DNA from: Roseivirga sp. UBA6061 | GTDB lineage: Bacteria; Bacteroidota; Bacteroidia; Cytophagales; Cyclobacteriaceae | NCBI GenBank assembly: GCA_002427745.1 | Contig: DIYF01000124.1 | Span: forward strand, 4,151 to 68,150 | Direction: 5' to 3' | Length of the DNA: 64,000 nt | In this document: positions 42,079-51,110 of the stretch, piece after piece | How positions within the stretch are numbered: the stretch's first letter is position 1 | Layout: every line of letters starts with the position of its first letter | Notes under the pieces: model-generated | What the model saw: only the letters and a program-made list of their open reading frames with translations | The model's database searches: none | Told to the model about the DNA's origin: nothing | Position numbers and translations under genes: made by a program

Positions 42079-42831
42079 ATGGATATTAAAACACTCAATA
42101 AAACATCAAACCCGAACAGCGGGAAGGTTATCAACGCTAGCGGAAAGTCTTTTAAGCTTTGGCTGGAGTTTGAGGAAACAAGTCCGTGGGATGATATGGA
42201 AGATGACTTTGCCAATATCGCTGTTGATACCCTCGATGGAAGAAGTTACGGAATTAACGTCTGGACATACAAGTTTCTGGAAAGGGCTGTCAGGCATGAC
42301 CGGGAAAGTGATCAAAACCTTAACGGCCTATACCTTATACCTCCCGATCTGTTTGTAAGAGAGCTCAGCAGAGATTGTATCGAAAAAACCATTAGCGACT
42401 TACTGGAATCAGGAAATCTGGCGCAGATACTGAATACTTCGGTTTTCGGATTGGAGTTCCTCCCTCCCTATACAAGTGCCATGGATACTGAGGAGTCTTT
42501 ATTTGAGCACCTGCAAAACAAGCTCACTCCGGGCTTGTCCGATGTCTCTGTTTTTCAAAACAAATCCCCGGACTTAATTGCCTGGAAGAACGACCATGAT
42601 AGTTTTGTATTGGAACTGGAAGACGGACGGATTGTCGTGGTCGATAGGGTCGGAAATTTGAAAAGAGAGAAAGAAGAGTTCTCCCAATTCAGAGTTTACC
42701 AGGATAAAATGGATTTTTGGCACAAAGAAATGAGACAAGAGATACTTCGGTTTAAAAAAAAGGAAGAGGAATTAAGACAGTCTGAAACTCGCAATATACC
42801 TCAGACCCCGAGGCCTGATTCCTCTGAATAA
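42079..42831 (+). CDS. Hypothetical protein with charged C-terminal tail (250 aa)
   Basis: Not recognised. Residues 1-130 look globular, with W-L-E-F-E-E-T and Y-G-I-N-V-W-T-Y-K-F-L-E-R-A-V. Residues 180-205 contain a beta hairpin (F-V-L-E-L-E-D-G-R-I-V-V-V-D). The last 45 residues are a basic and acidic helix (M-D-F-W-H-K-E-M-R-Q-E-I-L-R-F-K-K-K-E-E-E-L) followed by a disordered proline-rich end. No membrane helix or signal. Nearest neighbour on the same strand is a phosphorylase 64 nt on, so they may share a transcript. Confidence 0.6.
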   Translation: MDIKTLNKTSNPNSGKVINASGKSFKLWLEFEETSPWDDMEDDFANIAVDTLDGRSYGINVWTYKFLERAVRHDRESDQNLNGLYLIPPDLFVRELSRDCIEKTISDLLESGNLAQILNTSVFGLEFLPPYTSAMDTEESLFEHLQNKLTPGLSDVSVFQNKSPDLIAWKNDHDSFVLELEDGRIVVVDRVGNLKREKEEFSQFRVYQDKMDFWHKEMRQEILRFKKKEEELRQSETRNIPQTPRPDSSE

Positions 42832-42895
42832 TGTACCTTCCATCTGCGAAAGGCGCACAGCTTCAGGGCACTGAGAGTACAGAAGAAAAAACAGC

Positions 42896-43663
42896 ATGGC
42901 TATTCCGCAATACCCCAAGAAATACGATCAGGAGGTAATCATCTCTCCCCGACAACACTTCCTGGCAGAAAAGGAGCATTATGAGGATTTTGATGTACCA
43001 AAATCTGTAATTCTTTGCTTTGAGTCATCGCTCATGAATCACTTTAAAGCCCGGGGTGAAATGGAGTCCATACCTTTCTGGACCGGGGAGATGCTATACT
43101 TTCCCGAACACCACAAGCAAGTGGCCCTGGTAGGCAATTTCGGTATTGGCGGTCCTGCTGCCGGTCAAATGCTCGAAATCCTCATCGCAGCAGGGGTTGA
43201 AGAGTTTGTGGTGGTGGGGCATGCCGGAGGTCTGCAAAAATCAAACTCTATCGGCACCATTGTTTTAAGTAATAAGGCTGTAAGGGATGAGGGGCTATCG
43301 CATCATTACCTGAAACCTGAAAAATACGCCTGTCCCTCCCCTCAGCTAACCGACAGACTCAAAAAGAAACTGACTGAATCGGATGTACCCTTCCAAACAG
43401 GAGGCAGCTGGACCATTGACAGCATGTACAGGGAAACAAAAGACGAAATCAGGCACTATGCGGAAGAGGGAATCGCCACCGTAGAAATGGAGCTTGCCTC
43501 TCTCTTTGCAGTCGCCTCATTCAGAAAGGTCAACATTGCTGCTCTTTTGGTTATCAGTGATTACGTTTCATTTGAGCACTGGGATCAACACTTTCATGCC
43601 AACGCCACCTTTGAAGCCCTGATGAAAGCTACAGCCACAGCCAAAGACACACTGATCAGTTGA
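42896..43663 (+). CDS. Nucleoside phosphorylase family protein
   Basis: A 255-aa protein with the uridine/purine nucleoside phosphorylase fold. G-N-F-G-I-G-G-P-A-A-G-Q near residue 80 is the phosphate-binding glycine loop, V-V-V-G-H-A-G-G-L follows, and V-E-M-E-L-A-S-L-F-A-V-A near residue 200 includes the ribose-contacting Met-Glu. It would split a nucleoside with phosphate to free base and ribose-1-phosphate; base specificity is not certain. The catalytic Asp region near the C-terminus (V-I-S-D-Y-V-S-F) has an Asp in the expected place. It is convergent with the TetR gene. Confidence 0.82.
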   Translation: MAIPQYPKKYDQEVIISPRQHFLAEKEHYEDFDVPKSVILCFESSLMNHFKARGEMESIPFWTGEMLYFPEHHKQVALVGNFGIGGPAAGQMLEILIAAGVEEFVVVGHAGGLQKSNSIGTIVLSNKAVRDEGLSHHYLKPEKYACPSPQLTDRLKKKLTESDVPFQTGGSWTIDSMYRETKDEIRHYAEEGIATVEMELASLFAVASFRKVNIAALLVISDYVSFEHWDQHFHANATFEALMKATATAKDTLIS

Positions 43664-43690
43664 AAAACCCAATCAAAACTGATTGTACCA

Positions 43691-44302
43691 CTAAATCAGC
43701 TTGTGGAACTCCGCTTTTCCCTCCGCTGTGAGGTAAGGATATATGACCTCAAAAAGTAGCCGATGGTAGTAGGTAACGGCATCTGTATTATGGACTCTTA
43801 ACAGGCCTGCAGCATTAATCCAGTTGTCACCCAGGATATTCATACGCTCATAGAGCCTTTCATATTCATTTGGAAACTCCTCTCCTCTTAGCAAACCCTG
43901 AGCAGTCATCATACCAAAGACTGACAGAAACTGCTGCTTTCTTACCTGCTGAAGCCCCAGGTAATGCGTTTTGATTTTTTCATTTTCCCGGAAAACAGAA
44001 TACATATCCCGCAGCAAAAATCGATATTCATAAAATACCAGCATCGACTTCCCGGCTGACTCATATAACATTGACAAGACAGATGCCTGCTGCGTCATGG
44101 CCTGCATTTCGTCATCCATGCGTTTGACCAGCTCAAAATACAAGTCTTCCAGTATCTGCTGTTTTGTCTTAAAATGGTAATTGAGATTGCCCTGGCTGAT
44201 GCCCAGGGCCATAGCAATTTGCCTCAATGTAGTAACCTGGATGCCCTGCTCATTGAACAGTTCTCTTGACTTATCCAGAATTTTTTCACGGGTTCGTTTC
44301 AC
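43691..44302 (-). CDS. TetR/AcrR-family repressor
   Basis: A 203-aa regulator. The N-terminal HTH is clear: R-E-K-I-L-D-K-S-R-E-L-F-N-E-Q-G, then T-L-R-Q-I-A-M-A-L-G-I-S-Q-G-N-L-N-Y-H-F-K-T-K, the TetR signature. The ligand domain (residues 60-203) is helical without known ligand motifs. It is divergent from a flavin monooxygenase gene (54 bp between starts) with duplicated 18-bp sites in between, which strongly suggests that it represses that gene and itself and responds to a substrate or product of the enzyme. Confidence 0.9.
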   Translation of the reverse strand: MKRTREKILDKSRELFNEQGIQVTTLRQIAMALGISQGNLNYHFKTKQQILEDLYFELVKRMDDEMQAMTQQASVLSMLYESAGKSMLVFYEYRFLLRDMYSVFRENEKIKTHYLGLQQVRKQQFLSVFGMMTAQGLLRGEEFPNEYERLYERMNILGDNWINAAGLLRVHNTDAVTYYHRLLFEVIYPYLTAEGKAEFHKLI

Positions 44303-44304
44303 AA

Positions 44305-44343
44305 TTAGTAAACCTGACCTAATTTTTAGTAAACTTGACCTAA
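44305..44343. promoter_or_regulatory. Duplicated 18-bp operator-like sites between TetR and monooxygenase genes
   Basis: TTAGTAAACCTGACCTAA (44305-44322) and TTAGTAAACTTGACCTAA (44326-44343) differ at one base and are spaced 21 bp, two helical turns. They lie wholly between the divergent starts. Two dimers of the adjacent TetR protein could bind on the same DNA face. Confidence 0.7.
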
Positions 44344-44356
44344 ATTTACTGAAAAT

Positions 44357-45496
44357 ATGAAAACAGCGATTATCGGAGGAGGCATCGCGGGACTTACTAC
44401 AGCCCTTGCCTTACATCAGAAGGGGCTTGGATGTACTGTCTACGAAAAGGCCGGTGAACTCAATGAGATCGGTGCCGGTGTATGGCTGCAGCCCAATGCG
44501 GTTAAAATTCTGGATGCTCTGGGCATCAAGGCCCTGGTGAGTAAAGAAGGAATGGAGCTTGACAGGATGGAAATCACCAATAATCAGCTCAGGCCTTTTC
44601 GTGAAATCAAGGATCAGGTAGTACAGGATGACTCGGGCAATAAGACCATTGCCATCCACCGGAGCAAACTGCAAAAGGTACTCTATCAGGAAGTGTCTAA
44701 GCACATGGAGGTAAAGCTGGGTATGGGCTACGAGGCCCATGAAACGGAAGACAATGGTATTCGCATCCGCTTTGGAGAAGGTGAAGCCTCTGCTGAAGTA
44801 GTGCTGGGGGCCGATGGTATCCAGTCCCATCTACGCCAGTCGTTGTTTCCCGACAGCCTTATCCGCAGTGCCGGACAAATCTGTTGGCGGGGTATTTCCA
44901 ATACAGTTTTACCGGCTGAGGATCTTAAGGTAGGGCGGGAAGCCTGGGGTAAGCAAATTCGCTTTGGTTTTTCACAAATCTCTGCCTCCGAGGTCTACTG
45001 GTTTGCTGTTATCAGGGAGTCGTCCCTGCCTTCTTCCCTACCCCCTGAGATAAGGCCCTATCTTCAGGAAAGGTTCTCAGACTTTCATCCACTGGTAGGC
45101 CAAATCATCAGCAACACCCCTGAAGACCATATTCATCGTGCTTTGCTGGGGGATTTAAAACGCCTGGACCAGTGGCATTCAGGTAATATATGCCTGATAG
45201 GTGATGCAGCCCATGCCACCACACCGAATATGGGCCAGGGTGCTTGTCAGGCTATAGAAGATGCCTGGTACCTGAGTCAGGCCCTGGCAACTCATAAAAG
45301 CCCGGACCTCGCCTTTAAGGTATTTGATACTTTCAGACGCAAGAAAGTTGACTACATTGTTAACAATTCATGGCGGTTTGGGAAAATGGCCCATAGCAGG
45401 CTGGGTCAGTCAGTAGTGCGCAGTATGATGAAACTGACCCCCGAGAAAGTTTTGATGCAACAGATGAAAGCGCTTTACAAAGTACAACCGCTGTAA
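44357..45496 (+). CDS. FAD-dependent aromatic-type monooxygenase
   Basis: A 379-aa flavoprotein monooxygenase (p-hydroxybenzoate hydroxylase fold). FAD motifs are all present: G-G-G-I-A-G-L-T-T-A at the N-terminus with V-Y-E-K-A, the D-G motif L-G-A-D-G-I-Q-S-H-L-R, and G-D-A-A-H-A-T-T-P-N-M-G-Q-G near residue 280. It uses NAD(P)H and oxygen to hydroxylate an aromatic or similar compound. It is controlled by the adjacent TetR protein, so a xenobiotic or antibiotic substrate is possible. No signal peptide. Confidence 0.88.
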   Translation: MKTAIIGGGIAGLTTALALHQKGLGCTVYEKAGELNEIGAGVWLQPNAVKILDALGIKALVSKEGMELDRMEITNNQLRPFREIKDQVVQDDSGNKTIAIHRSKLQKVLYQEVSKHMEVKLGMGYEAHETEDNGIRIRFGEGEASAEVVLGADGIQSHLRQSLFPDSLIRSAGQICWRGISNTVLPAEDLKVGREAWGKQIRFGFSQISASEVYWFAVIRESSLPSSLPPEIRPYLQERFSDFHPLVGQIISNTPEDHIHRALLGDLKRLDQWHSGNICLIGDAAHATTPNMGQGACQAIEDAWYLSQALATHKSPDLAFKVFDTFRRKKVDYIVNNSWRFGKMAHSRLGQSVVRSMMKLTPEKVLMQQMKALYKVQPL

Positions 45497-45516
45497 GCTT
45501 GCTAAATCACAGCTTA

Positions 45517-45963
45517 ATGGACAAGAAAGATCATATTATTGGCTGGCTTGGCATGGTCCTTTCTCTGGAGCCGGGCCGGTTGACCGAGACTTTTTACCTG
45601 GACAAGGAAAAGCAAATATTCTTTTCTATCCACTTTGCAGACTATGCCATGTTCACGGAAGATCTGGAAATCGATCCAGCCGTATCTACTGGTTATTCTC
45701 AGGAATCGGAACAAGCTATTTTAGACTGGTTCAGAAGACTTGACAACAATGACAGCTCTATAGTAAGAGTTCCTCAAAGGGGAATCACCGATAGGACATT
45801 GGGAGAAATTGAGGCCAATGAATTCATCAGACAACACAATGTAGATTTAGAAACTGCCTTCATCTGGGAATTTGCACAAGAAGTTTCCGTTAAAGTCGAC
45901 TTAACCGCTAAAACAGAAGGTCATAATAAAGTCAGTAAGAAATGGTGGCAATTCTGGAAATAG
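45517..45963 (+). CDS. Hypothetical acidic protein (148 aa)
   Basis: Not recognised. Begins M-D-K-K-D-H-I-I-G-W-L-G-M-V and continues with an acidic, aromatic-rich sequence (I-H-F-A-D-Y-A-M-F-T-E-D-L-E-I-D), ending W-W-Q-F-W-K. No signal, no membrane helix. The general look (a strand-rich half, then helices) recalls small immunity or UPF0158-like proteins, but the match is too weak to call. ATG at 45517 is used, because the upstream TTG adds six residues only. Confidence 0.5.
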   Translation: MDKKDHIIGWLGMVLSLEPGRLTETFYLDKEKQIFFSIHFADYAMFTEDLEIDPAVSTGYSQESEQAILDWFRRLDNNDSSIVRVPQRGITDRTLGEIEANEFIRQHNVDLETAFIWEFAQEVSVKVDLTAKTEGHNKVSKKWWQFWK

Positions 45964-45984
45964 CAAGGCGCCTGAACAGAAGGA

Positions 45985-46875
45985 CTATTCAGCGTCCATC
46001 ATAGCTCCCGGGCTAACACCATACAACTGCTTGAATTGCCGGCTAAAAGCTGCCAGACTTGAATAATTCAGCTCAAAAGCTACTTCATTCAAAGTTCCGT
46101 AATCACCAGATCTCATCATTTGGCAAGCTCTCTGAAGTTTACGGGCGATAAAGTAGCGGTGGGGCGTAGTACCAAAGGCCGATTTGAAGTCCCTGATTAG
46201 TTGGTATTTTGATAAGCAGGACTCCCGTGAGAGACGGTTCAGGTCAAAGTTCTCCGTAATAGTATCTTCCAGGTAATTCCTGGCCTTGTTTACCCTTTTG
46301 AAGAGCTCTCTTTTGGTGGCATAGTTGCCCCGCTCCAGTTTGTTCATTTGCGTCAGTACATCATTTTGACTTAACAGGAGCTGATGCGCCAGCTCAAAGT
46401 AATAATCTACCGGAATGATGAGATCAGGGTCTGCCGCAATCCGGGATTTCAAATCACCAAGAAAACCCAGGTCGCCATAAACCACATCATCAAAAAGCTC
46501 CACAGAACCCAAATCTTCTGAAAGGGGATATTCCAGCAGCTGCTCCTCTCTCATATGCAGCGCTCTTTGACATTCACTGATCAGGTCTGGTTCTAAAAAG
46601 ATGGTGATGGACGTGCCTGCTGAAGATACCCTGCAAACCTCAGACTCATTGTTCACCACCAGATATTGTTGATCGCAGATTCTCTTTCGCTTTTTGTTTA
46701 CTACATATTGCTCTTCTCCTGAAAAAATATACTTCAGCGAGAAGTTCGACACGTAATTGAAAGGCACTGCCTTGGCCGAAAGGTTTTCTACAAAGTAAAT
46801 CTCGTTTCCGAACCGATCGGGAAACTGATTTCCTCCTTTTGGGTTTAGCAAGTGAATATTTTGCTTATAAGTCAT
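45985..46875 (-). CDS. AraC-family transcriptional regulator
   Basis: A 296-aa regulator with a variable N-terminal sensing domain (residues 1-190, beta-rich at its start) and a C-terminal AraC double HTH: L-N-R-L-S-R-E-S-C-L-S-K-Y-Q-L-I-R-D-F-K-S-A-F then G-T-T-P-H-R-Y-F, and the second helix pair L-N-E-V-A-F-E-L-N-Y-S-S-L-A-A-F-S-R-Q-F-K-Q-L-Y-G. It is transcribed away from the serine hydrolase gene at 47059, with 183 bp between their starts, and may regulate it. No membrane segment. Confidence 0.87.
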   Translation of the reverse strand: MTYKQNIHLLNPKGGNQFPDRFGNEIYFVENLSAKAVPFNYVSNFSLKYIFSGEEQYVVNKKRKRICDQQYLVVNNESEVCRVSSAGTSITIFLEPDLISECQRALHMREEQLLEYPLSEDLGSVELFDDVVYGDLGFLGDLKSRIAADPDLIIPVDYYFELAHQLLLSQNDVLTQMNKLERGNYATKRELFKRVNKARNYLEDTITENFDLNRLSRESCLSKYQLIRDFKSAFGTTPHRYFIARKLQRACQMMRSGDYGTLNEVAFELNYSSLAAFSRQFKQLYGVSPGAMMDAE

Positions 46876-47058
46876 CTGTACAGGCAGAGGCTGTTTCGCA
46901 ATATATGATAAATGATCATTCCTCTTGCCGGTTAAATTTGAGCATATTAGACAAAGAAATAAGAAAGCGTATCAGTGCAGTCACTCCTGTCATCCCTGCT
47001 TCAGGCATATACGGATAAACGGAAAAAGTGGAGCAAAAAATTACGCTTACTATTCAAT

Positions 47059-48516
47059 ATGAGAATACTGCTCACCTCTCTCCTTTTGGTTTTTGCTCGG
47101 CTTGTGTTGGCCCAGGACCTTTCAACACGCATTAACGAAGTGGAAAACGGCCTGACCTTTGCCACTACACTGCCCCCCGGCAGAGAGATGGTCAAAACCA
47201 GTCTTATACAAAGCCTGAAAAATCATAAGATACACGGGGCCAGCGTAGCCGTGGTACGCGAGGGTAAACTGGACTGGTCAAAAGGCTATGGCGTCACAGA
47301 GGCTGGCGGATCTGACCCGGTGGGTACTGAAACTTTGTTTCAGTCTGCCTCTATCGGAAAAGTGGTGACGGCTCTTGCGGCATTGAAACTGGTAGAGGAA
47401 GGTAAAATCAGCCTGGACGAGAACGTAAACAACAAACTGCTACGATGGAAGCTCCGCGAAAACGAGTTCACAGCATCTGAAAAAGTAACGCTGCGATATC
47501 TCTTATCTCACTCGGCCGGGCTAACCGATGACTATGGCTTTCCGGGATACGACCCTAAAAAGGAGATTCCCACCCTGGTCCAGATTCTGAATGGCCACCC
47601 CATGGTCAATGTTAAAAAATCTCTGGATGTTAAAACCACTCCGGGTAAGATTGAGCGGTACTCTGGTGGTGGCTACCTCATCATTCAGCTATTGATTGAA
47701 GACCTCAGCGGTGTCGCTTTTGCCGATTATGTTCAACAGCACATTTTCACTCCTTTGCAAATGACGTGTTCCACTTATGACAACCGGCCTGATAAAAGCC
47801 CGGGAAGGCACATTGCGGCAGGCCACCTTTCCAATGGAAAATCTCTGAAAAAGAAGAAGTACCATATCTACCCTGAAAAGGCGGCAGCGGGTTTCTGGAC
47901 TACTGCTGAGGATCTGGCCAGATTGATTATCGGCATTCAAGAGGCATCCAGGGGTGTCTCTGATGCCATTCTTAGCCAGGCATTTGCAAAAAAGCTGTTA
48001 AGCCCGCAGATCAACAACAAGGGACTGGGCGTCAACCTCAGGGGTATTGAGGCTCCCGGAGCCTTTTGGCATGCAGGCCAGAACCTGGGTTACACGGCCC
48101 TTTTCTATGGCCTGACGGATCAGGAGGCGGGCGCTGTCATACTGCTCAATTCAGAAGGTGGTGAAAGACTGATGCAGGAGTTTATGACCAGCGTGGCCCT
48201 GGCTTACGACTGGCCGGTGATGAAGTCTTTCGAAACGCTTGAAGATTCACCCTCTGTACAAAGGCAGATGGTGGGCACCTATAAGGGAGCTGATCAGGGC
48301 AAAAGCATGACAATAGAGCTGGAAAAAGGGGCACTCAGCCTGAGGCCTTCAGGATCGAAAAAAGCTTTTCAGCTTTACAAAATCGGTGATAATCATTACA
48401 CCTTTGAAAATGGCCAGGACTATTACAAAATATCTTTTGTTTCTGAGAATGATCGTACCTTTCTCATCTATGCCGAAAGCATCGGCAAATCATTGAAACT
48501 GGAAAAGATCAATTAG
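47059..48516 (+). CDS. Secreted serine hydrolase (beta-lactamase-like) with C-terminal domain
   Basis: A 485-aa secreted hydrolase. Sec signal M-R-I-L-L-T-S-L-L-L to L-A-Q. The nucleophile motif is S98-I-G-K101, with Y-S-G-G-G-Y-L-I near residue 205 as second motif and W-H-A-G-Q-N-L-G near residue 340 as the H-x-G-like third. A C-terminal domain of about 90 residues (from L-E-D-S-P-S-V-Q-R) is typical of one subset and may bind substrate. Substrate unknown. It is flanked by AraC regulators on both sides (45985 and 48534). The upstream in-frame extension to 46975 would bury the signal. Confidence 0.85.
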   Translation: MRILLTSLLLVFARLVLAQDLSTRINEVENGLTFATTLPPGREMVKTSLIQSLKNHKIHGASVAVVREGKLDWSKGYGVTEAGGSDPVGTETLFQSASIGKVVTALAALKLVEEGKISLDENVNNKLLRWKLRENEFTASEKVTLRYLLSHSAGLTDDYGFPGYDPKKEIPTLVQILNGHPMVNVKKSLDVKTTPGKIERYSGGGYLIIQLLIEDLSGVAFADYVQQHIFTPLQMTCSTYDNRPDKSPGRHIAAGHLSNGKSLKKKKYHIYPEKAAAGFWTTAEDLARLIIGIQEASRGVSDAILSQAFAKKLLSPQINNKGLGVNLRGIEAPGAFWHAGQNLGYTALFYGLTDQEAGAVILLNSEGGERLMQEFMTSVALAYDWPVMKSFETLEDSPSVQRQMVGTYKGADQGKSMTIELEKGALSLRPSGSKKAFQLYKIGDNHYTFENGQDYYKISFVSENDRTFLIYAESIGKSLKLEKIN

Positions 48517-48533
48517 CTCGACAGGGCTGATAT

Positions 48534-49301
48534 ATGGAATATAAAGAATACAGTCCTTCCAAAAATTTCCGTGACCTTGTGCACAGCTATTGGGTATTCA
48601 GAGTTTTTAAAAATGAGACACTGACCTTTCCCATAAAACATGAAACGCTACCTGATAGCTGTCTGTCCATCGTAGCCATTGACCAGCCCTACTTCCGGGG
48701 AGTCAGAGCTTTAGGGCCCCATTCTAAAAAATTTCAAATTGATTTGCATCCCGGCTCACTGTATGTAGGCATCAGGTTCCATGCATGGATTGAATTCGAG
48801 ACTTCTCTTTTTGTAAAACCCGACACAGTAAACCAAACTCTTGAGATTCCTTCCGCGCTGGAAGCTTATTTTGCTTCGCTCACTGAGCCTGAACAGCAAG
48901 AAAATATCTCTGCCCGACTGATCGAAAAAAAACTGTCTGCCTTTCTTAGAGACATTCCCATACAGGAAAACAACCTGGTCAAATATATCTGTATGCACCT
49001 GGATAATGATCAGCCTGTTGGTGAGACCATTGCGTCAATTCCCTCCTCAGTCCGCGTCATTCAAAAGAAGTTTAAAGAGGTAACAGGAATTACCATGCGA
49101 CAATATGCCATCAATTCCAGGCTACGCAGACTGTGGGTGGATTTTATCAGATACCCGGATGAAAAAAGAGAACTTATCTACCGGTACAACTACTATGACC
49201 AGTCTCACTTCATCAATGACTTCAAGAAAAAAATGAAGCGGCCCTATACAGACTTTAAGGACTATATGAATTCTGTAGAAGTGTCTTTTTCAGAAAACTG
49301 A
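48534..49301 (+). CDS. AraC-family regulator with DUF6597-like sensor
   Basis: A 255-aa regulator. Residues 1-130 (M-E-Y-K-E-Y-S-P-S-K-N-F-R-D-L-V-H-S-Y-W-V-F) resemble the DUF6597 N-domain of AraC proteins, with the G-I-R-F-H-A-W-I-E pattern near residue 80. The C-terminal AraC HTH shows S-V-R-V-I-Q-K-K-F-K-E-V-T-G-I-T-M-R-Q and a second helix (F-I-N-D-F-K-K-K-M-K-R-P). It follows the serine hydrolase by 17 nt on the same strand and is likely co-transcribed. Confidence 0.82.
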   Translation: MEYKEYSPSKNFRDLVHSYWVFRVFKNETLTFPIKHETLPDSCLSIVAIDQPYFRGVRALGPHSKKFQIDLHPGSLYVGIRFHAWIEFETSLFVKPDTVNQTLEIPSALEAYFASLTEPEQQENISARLIEKKLSAFLRDIPIQENNLVKYICMHLDNDQPVGETIASIPSSVRVIQKKFKEVTGITMRQYAINSRLRRLWVDFIRYPDEKRELIYRYNYYDQSHFINDFKKKMKRPYTDFKDYMNSVEVSFSEN

Positions 49302-49370
49302 CGCAAAGTTACAATCATTCGATGTCGGGAGTTTTCAATTTTGCTTTGAAACTCAAACACCACATCAGAC

Positions 49371-49907
49371 ATGAAAGCGCTTGTACTCACTGCTATCATT
49401 TTCTTCATTCCAATCAGGCAAGAATCTGCTGATTCACTGATCAAAGATATCTCCCGGCTCAGGGTCATGGAGGGCACATGGCAGGGAGAAGGCTGGATCA
49501 TGGATGCTTCCGGTCATAAAAAGCGGTTTCACCAGACAGAAGTAATCAAATCCAAGGTAAACGGAAATGTGCTGACCATTGATGGCCTGGGCTACGCTAT
49601 GGAAGATTCCGGCATTACCGACCGGGTGATCCATGATGTAGTAGGTATCATTTCCATCAACCCTGAAAGTGGTAATGCCACTATTTTTTCCATTCTGGAA
49701 AATCAGGGCAGATCAGAAGTAGCACTGTACGAGGTGGAAGGAAAAGACATTTTTTACTGGTCGTTCAAAGATCCCCGCTCCGGGTCGACCATCAGGTTTA
49801 CAGAGGATCTATCCACCCCCGGCCAATGGATAGGCAAAGGAGAAGTGCTGACAGGAGCAAACCGCTGGTACCAGTTTTTCGAAATGGTTCTCGCCAGGCA
49901 ATCCTGA
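49371..49907 (+). CDS. Secreted lipocalin-like protein (178 aa)
   Basis: A 178-aa protein with an N-terminal signal (M-K-A-L-V-L-T-A-I-I-F-F-I-P-I), then a strand-rich domain typical of DUF1579-like or lipocalin folds: M-E-G-T-W-Q-G-E-G-W-I-M-D near residue 35, followed by alternating strands such as V-L-T-I-D-G-L-G-Y and W-S-F-K-D. The G-x-W pattern near the start is common in calycin proteins. Ligand and role are unknown. Followed 26 nt later by a membrane protein gene on the same strand. Confidence 0.65.
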   Translation: MKALVLTAIIFFIPIRQESADSLIKDISRLRVMEGTWQGEGWIMDASGHKKRFHQTEVIKSKVNGNVLTIDGLGYAMEDSGITDRVIHDVVGIISINPESGNATIFSILENQGRSEVALYEVEGKDIFYWSFKDPRSGSTIRFTEDLSTPGQWIGKGEVLTGANRWYQFFEMVLARQS

Positions 49908-49933
49908 TTTTTAATACACCATAACCCTAAAAC

Positions 49934-50503
49934 ATGAGACGTAACCTGACTTCAATTCTGGTAGGAACCCTGATTCTCTTTGTATGGAATGCCGTATCCT
50001 GGATGGTACTACCCTTTCATGGAAACTCACTGAAAAGCATCCCTGAATCTGCCATAAACGGAGCAACGCTGCAGGAAAACATGCCGGAAGATGGCGTTTA
50101 TCATTTTCCAGGCTTCAGTCAGGATATGGGAACGACAGAAATGCAGCGCCTGGAAAAGCGGCTTGCCAAAGGCCCCAGGATTACATTGATGGTTTATAAA
50201 GCCGGCCCTACCCAACTCTTAGACCCTGCCACCTTTTTAACCAACTTCCTCTTTAACCTCATAGCCGTGACCGGTTTGTTTATTATAACCAGCAGACTGG
50301 CAAAAAAGTCCTTCAGCCATATACTTACCACCCTCTTCCTGCTTGCTCTGGCCGTGAGCTTTATGAGTGACTTTCCACAAATGAACTGGTACCTGTTTCC
50401 ACTGTCCTACACCATGACCAATGTGCTTGATCACATTATTTCGATGGGACTTCTCGGCTTATTCTTTTACGCCTACAGCTTTAAAAGCAGATCGACTGAG
50501 TAA
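49934..50503 (+). CDS. Integral membrane protein of unknown function (189 aa)
   Basis: A protein with an N-terminal helix (about residues 8-27), an extracytoplasmic stretch of about 65 residues, and three more helices (about 95-185, ending L-G-L-L-F-F-Y-A-Y). The extracytoplasmic part carries M-P-E-D-G-V-Y-H-F-P-G-F. Not recognised. On the same strand as, and 26 nt after, the lipocalin-like gene, so the two may be functionally linked. No transporter motif seen. Confidence 0.6.
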   Translation: MRRNLTSILVGTLILFVWNAVSWMVLPFHGNSLKSIPESAINGATLQENMPEDGVYHFPGFSQDMGTTEMQRLEKRLAKGPRITLMVYKAGPTQLLDPATFLTNFLFNLIAVTGLFIITSRLAKKSFSHILTTLFLLALAVSFMSDFPQMNWYLFPLSYTMTNVLDHIISMGLLGLFFYAYSFKSRSTE

Positions 50504-50554
50504 TTCCCGGGTTGCGCCTCCCGGCCGCCTGAATACCCAATGTTTCCCGACTAA

Positions 50555-50578
50555 GACAACAATTAGTAAATTGTTGTC
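50555..50578. promoter_or_regulatory. 24-bp palindrome upstream of the DUF1428 gene
   Basis: GACAACAATT (50555-50564), 4 bp, and AATTGTTGTC (50569-50578) form 10-bp perfect arms, about 50 bp before the gene at 50627. This is a plausible operator for a dimeric regulator. Confidence 0.55.
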
Positions 50579-50626
50579 ACTACGGCAATGTCTGTAGGAA
50601 TATCAATCGATATTAATCAGGTAATT

Positions 50627-51004
50627 ATGGCAAATTATATTGATGCATTCGTCCTGCCTGTTCCCGGGGAACATCTGGATGAATACAAAAGCGTAGCCGG
50701 GGCAGTGGCTGCTATATGGCGGGAACATGGTGCTCTGCAGTATTTTGAGTTTGTAGGCGATGACCTGGCTCTGGAAGGCACACGTCCTTTCCCGGACTTT
50801 GCCAATGCCAAAGAGGGTGAGGTCATTGTTTTCGGCTGGGTGGTATTCGACTCTAAAGAGTCCCGTGATCGGGCAAATGAGCTTGTGGCAGCAGACCCGA
50901 GAATGGCTGATCTGGTAGGTCCTCTCACCCATGCATCAAGACTGATTTTTGATGCCAGCCGCATGGCCTTTGGAGGCTTCAGGCCACTGGTTGTATCAGG
51001 TTGA
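50627..51004 (+). CDS. DUF1428 family protein
   Basis: A 125-aa protein matching DUF1428: M-A-N-Y-I-D-A-F-V-L-P-V-P at the start and A-I-W-R-E-H-G-A-L-Q-Y-F-E, a ferredoxin-like alpha/beta fold related to dimeric EthD/YciI-like proteins. Later motifs V-I-V-F-G-W-V-V-F-D-S-K-E-S-R-D and F-G-G-F-R also fit. Function is unknown for the family; a role in degrading small molecules is possible. ATG at 50627 is used; an upstream in-frame ATG at 50588 adds 13 unrelated residues. Confidence 0.85.
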   Translation: MANYIDAFVLPVPGEHLDEYKSVAGAVAAIWREHGALQYFEFVGDDLALEGTRPFPDFANAKEGEVIVFGWVVFDSKESRDRANELVAADPRMADLVGPLTHASRLIFDASRMAFGGFRPLVVSG

Positions 51005-51110
51005 GTACTTCGTCTCTTTTTACGCCAATTCTGTCACACTAAACCGGGCATATAGGTCTTAAGACTATCCTTTTGTTTGTTCAGGCGTTATCAACGTTCA
51101 AAACTGCTCT

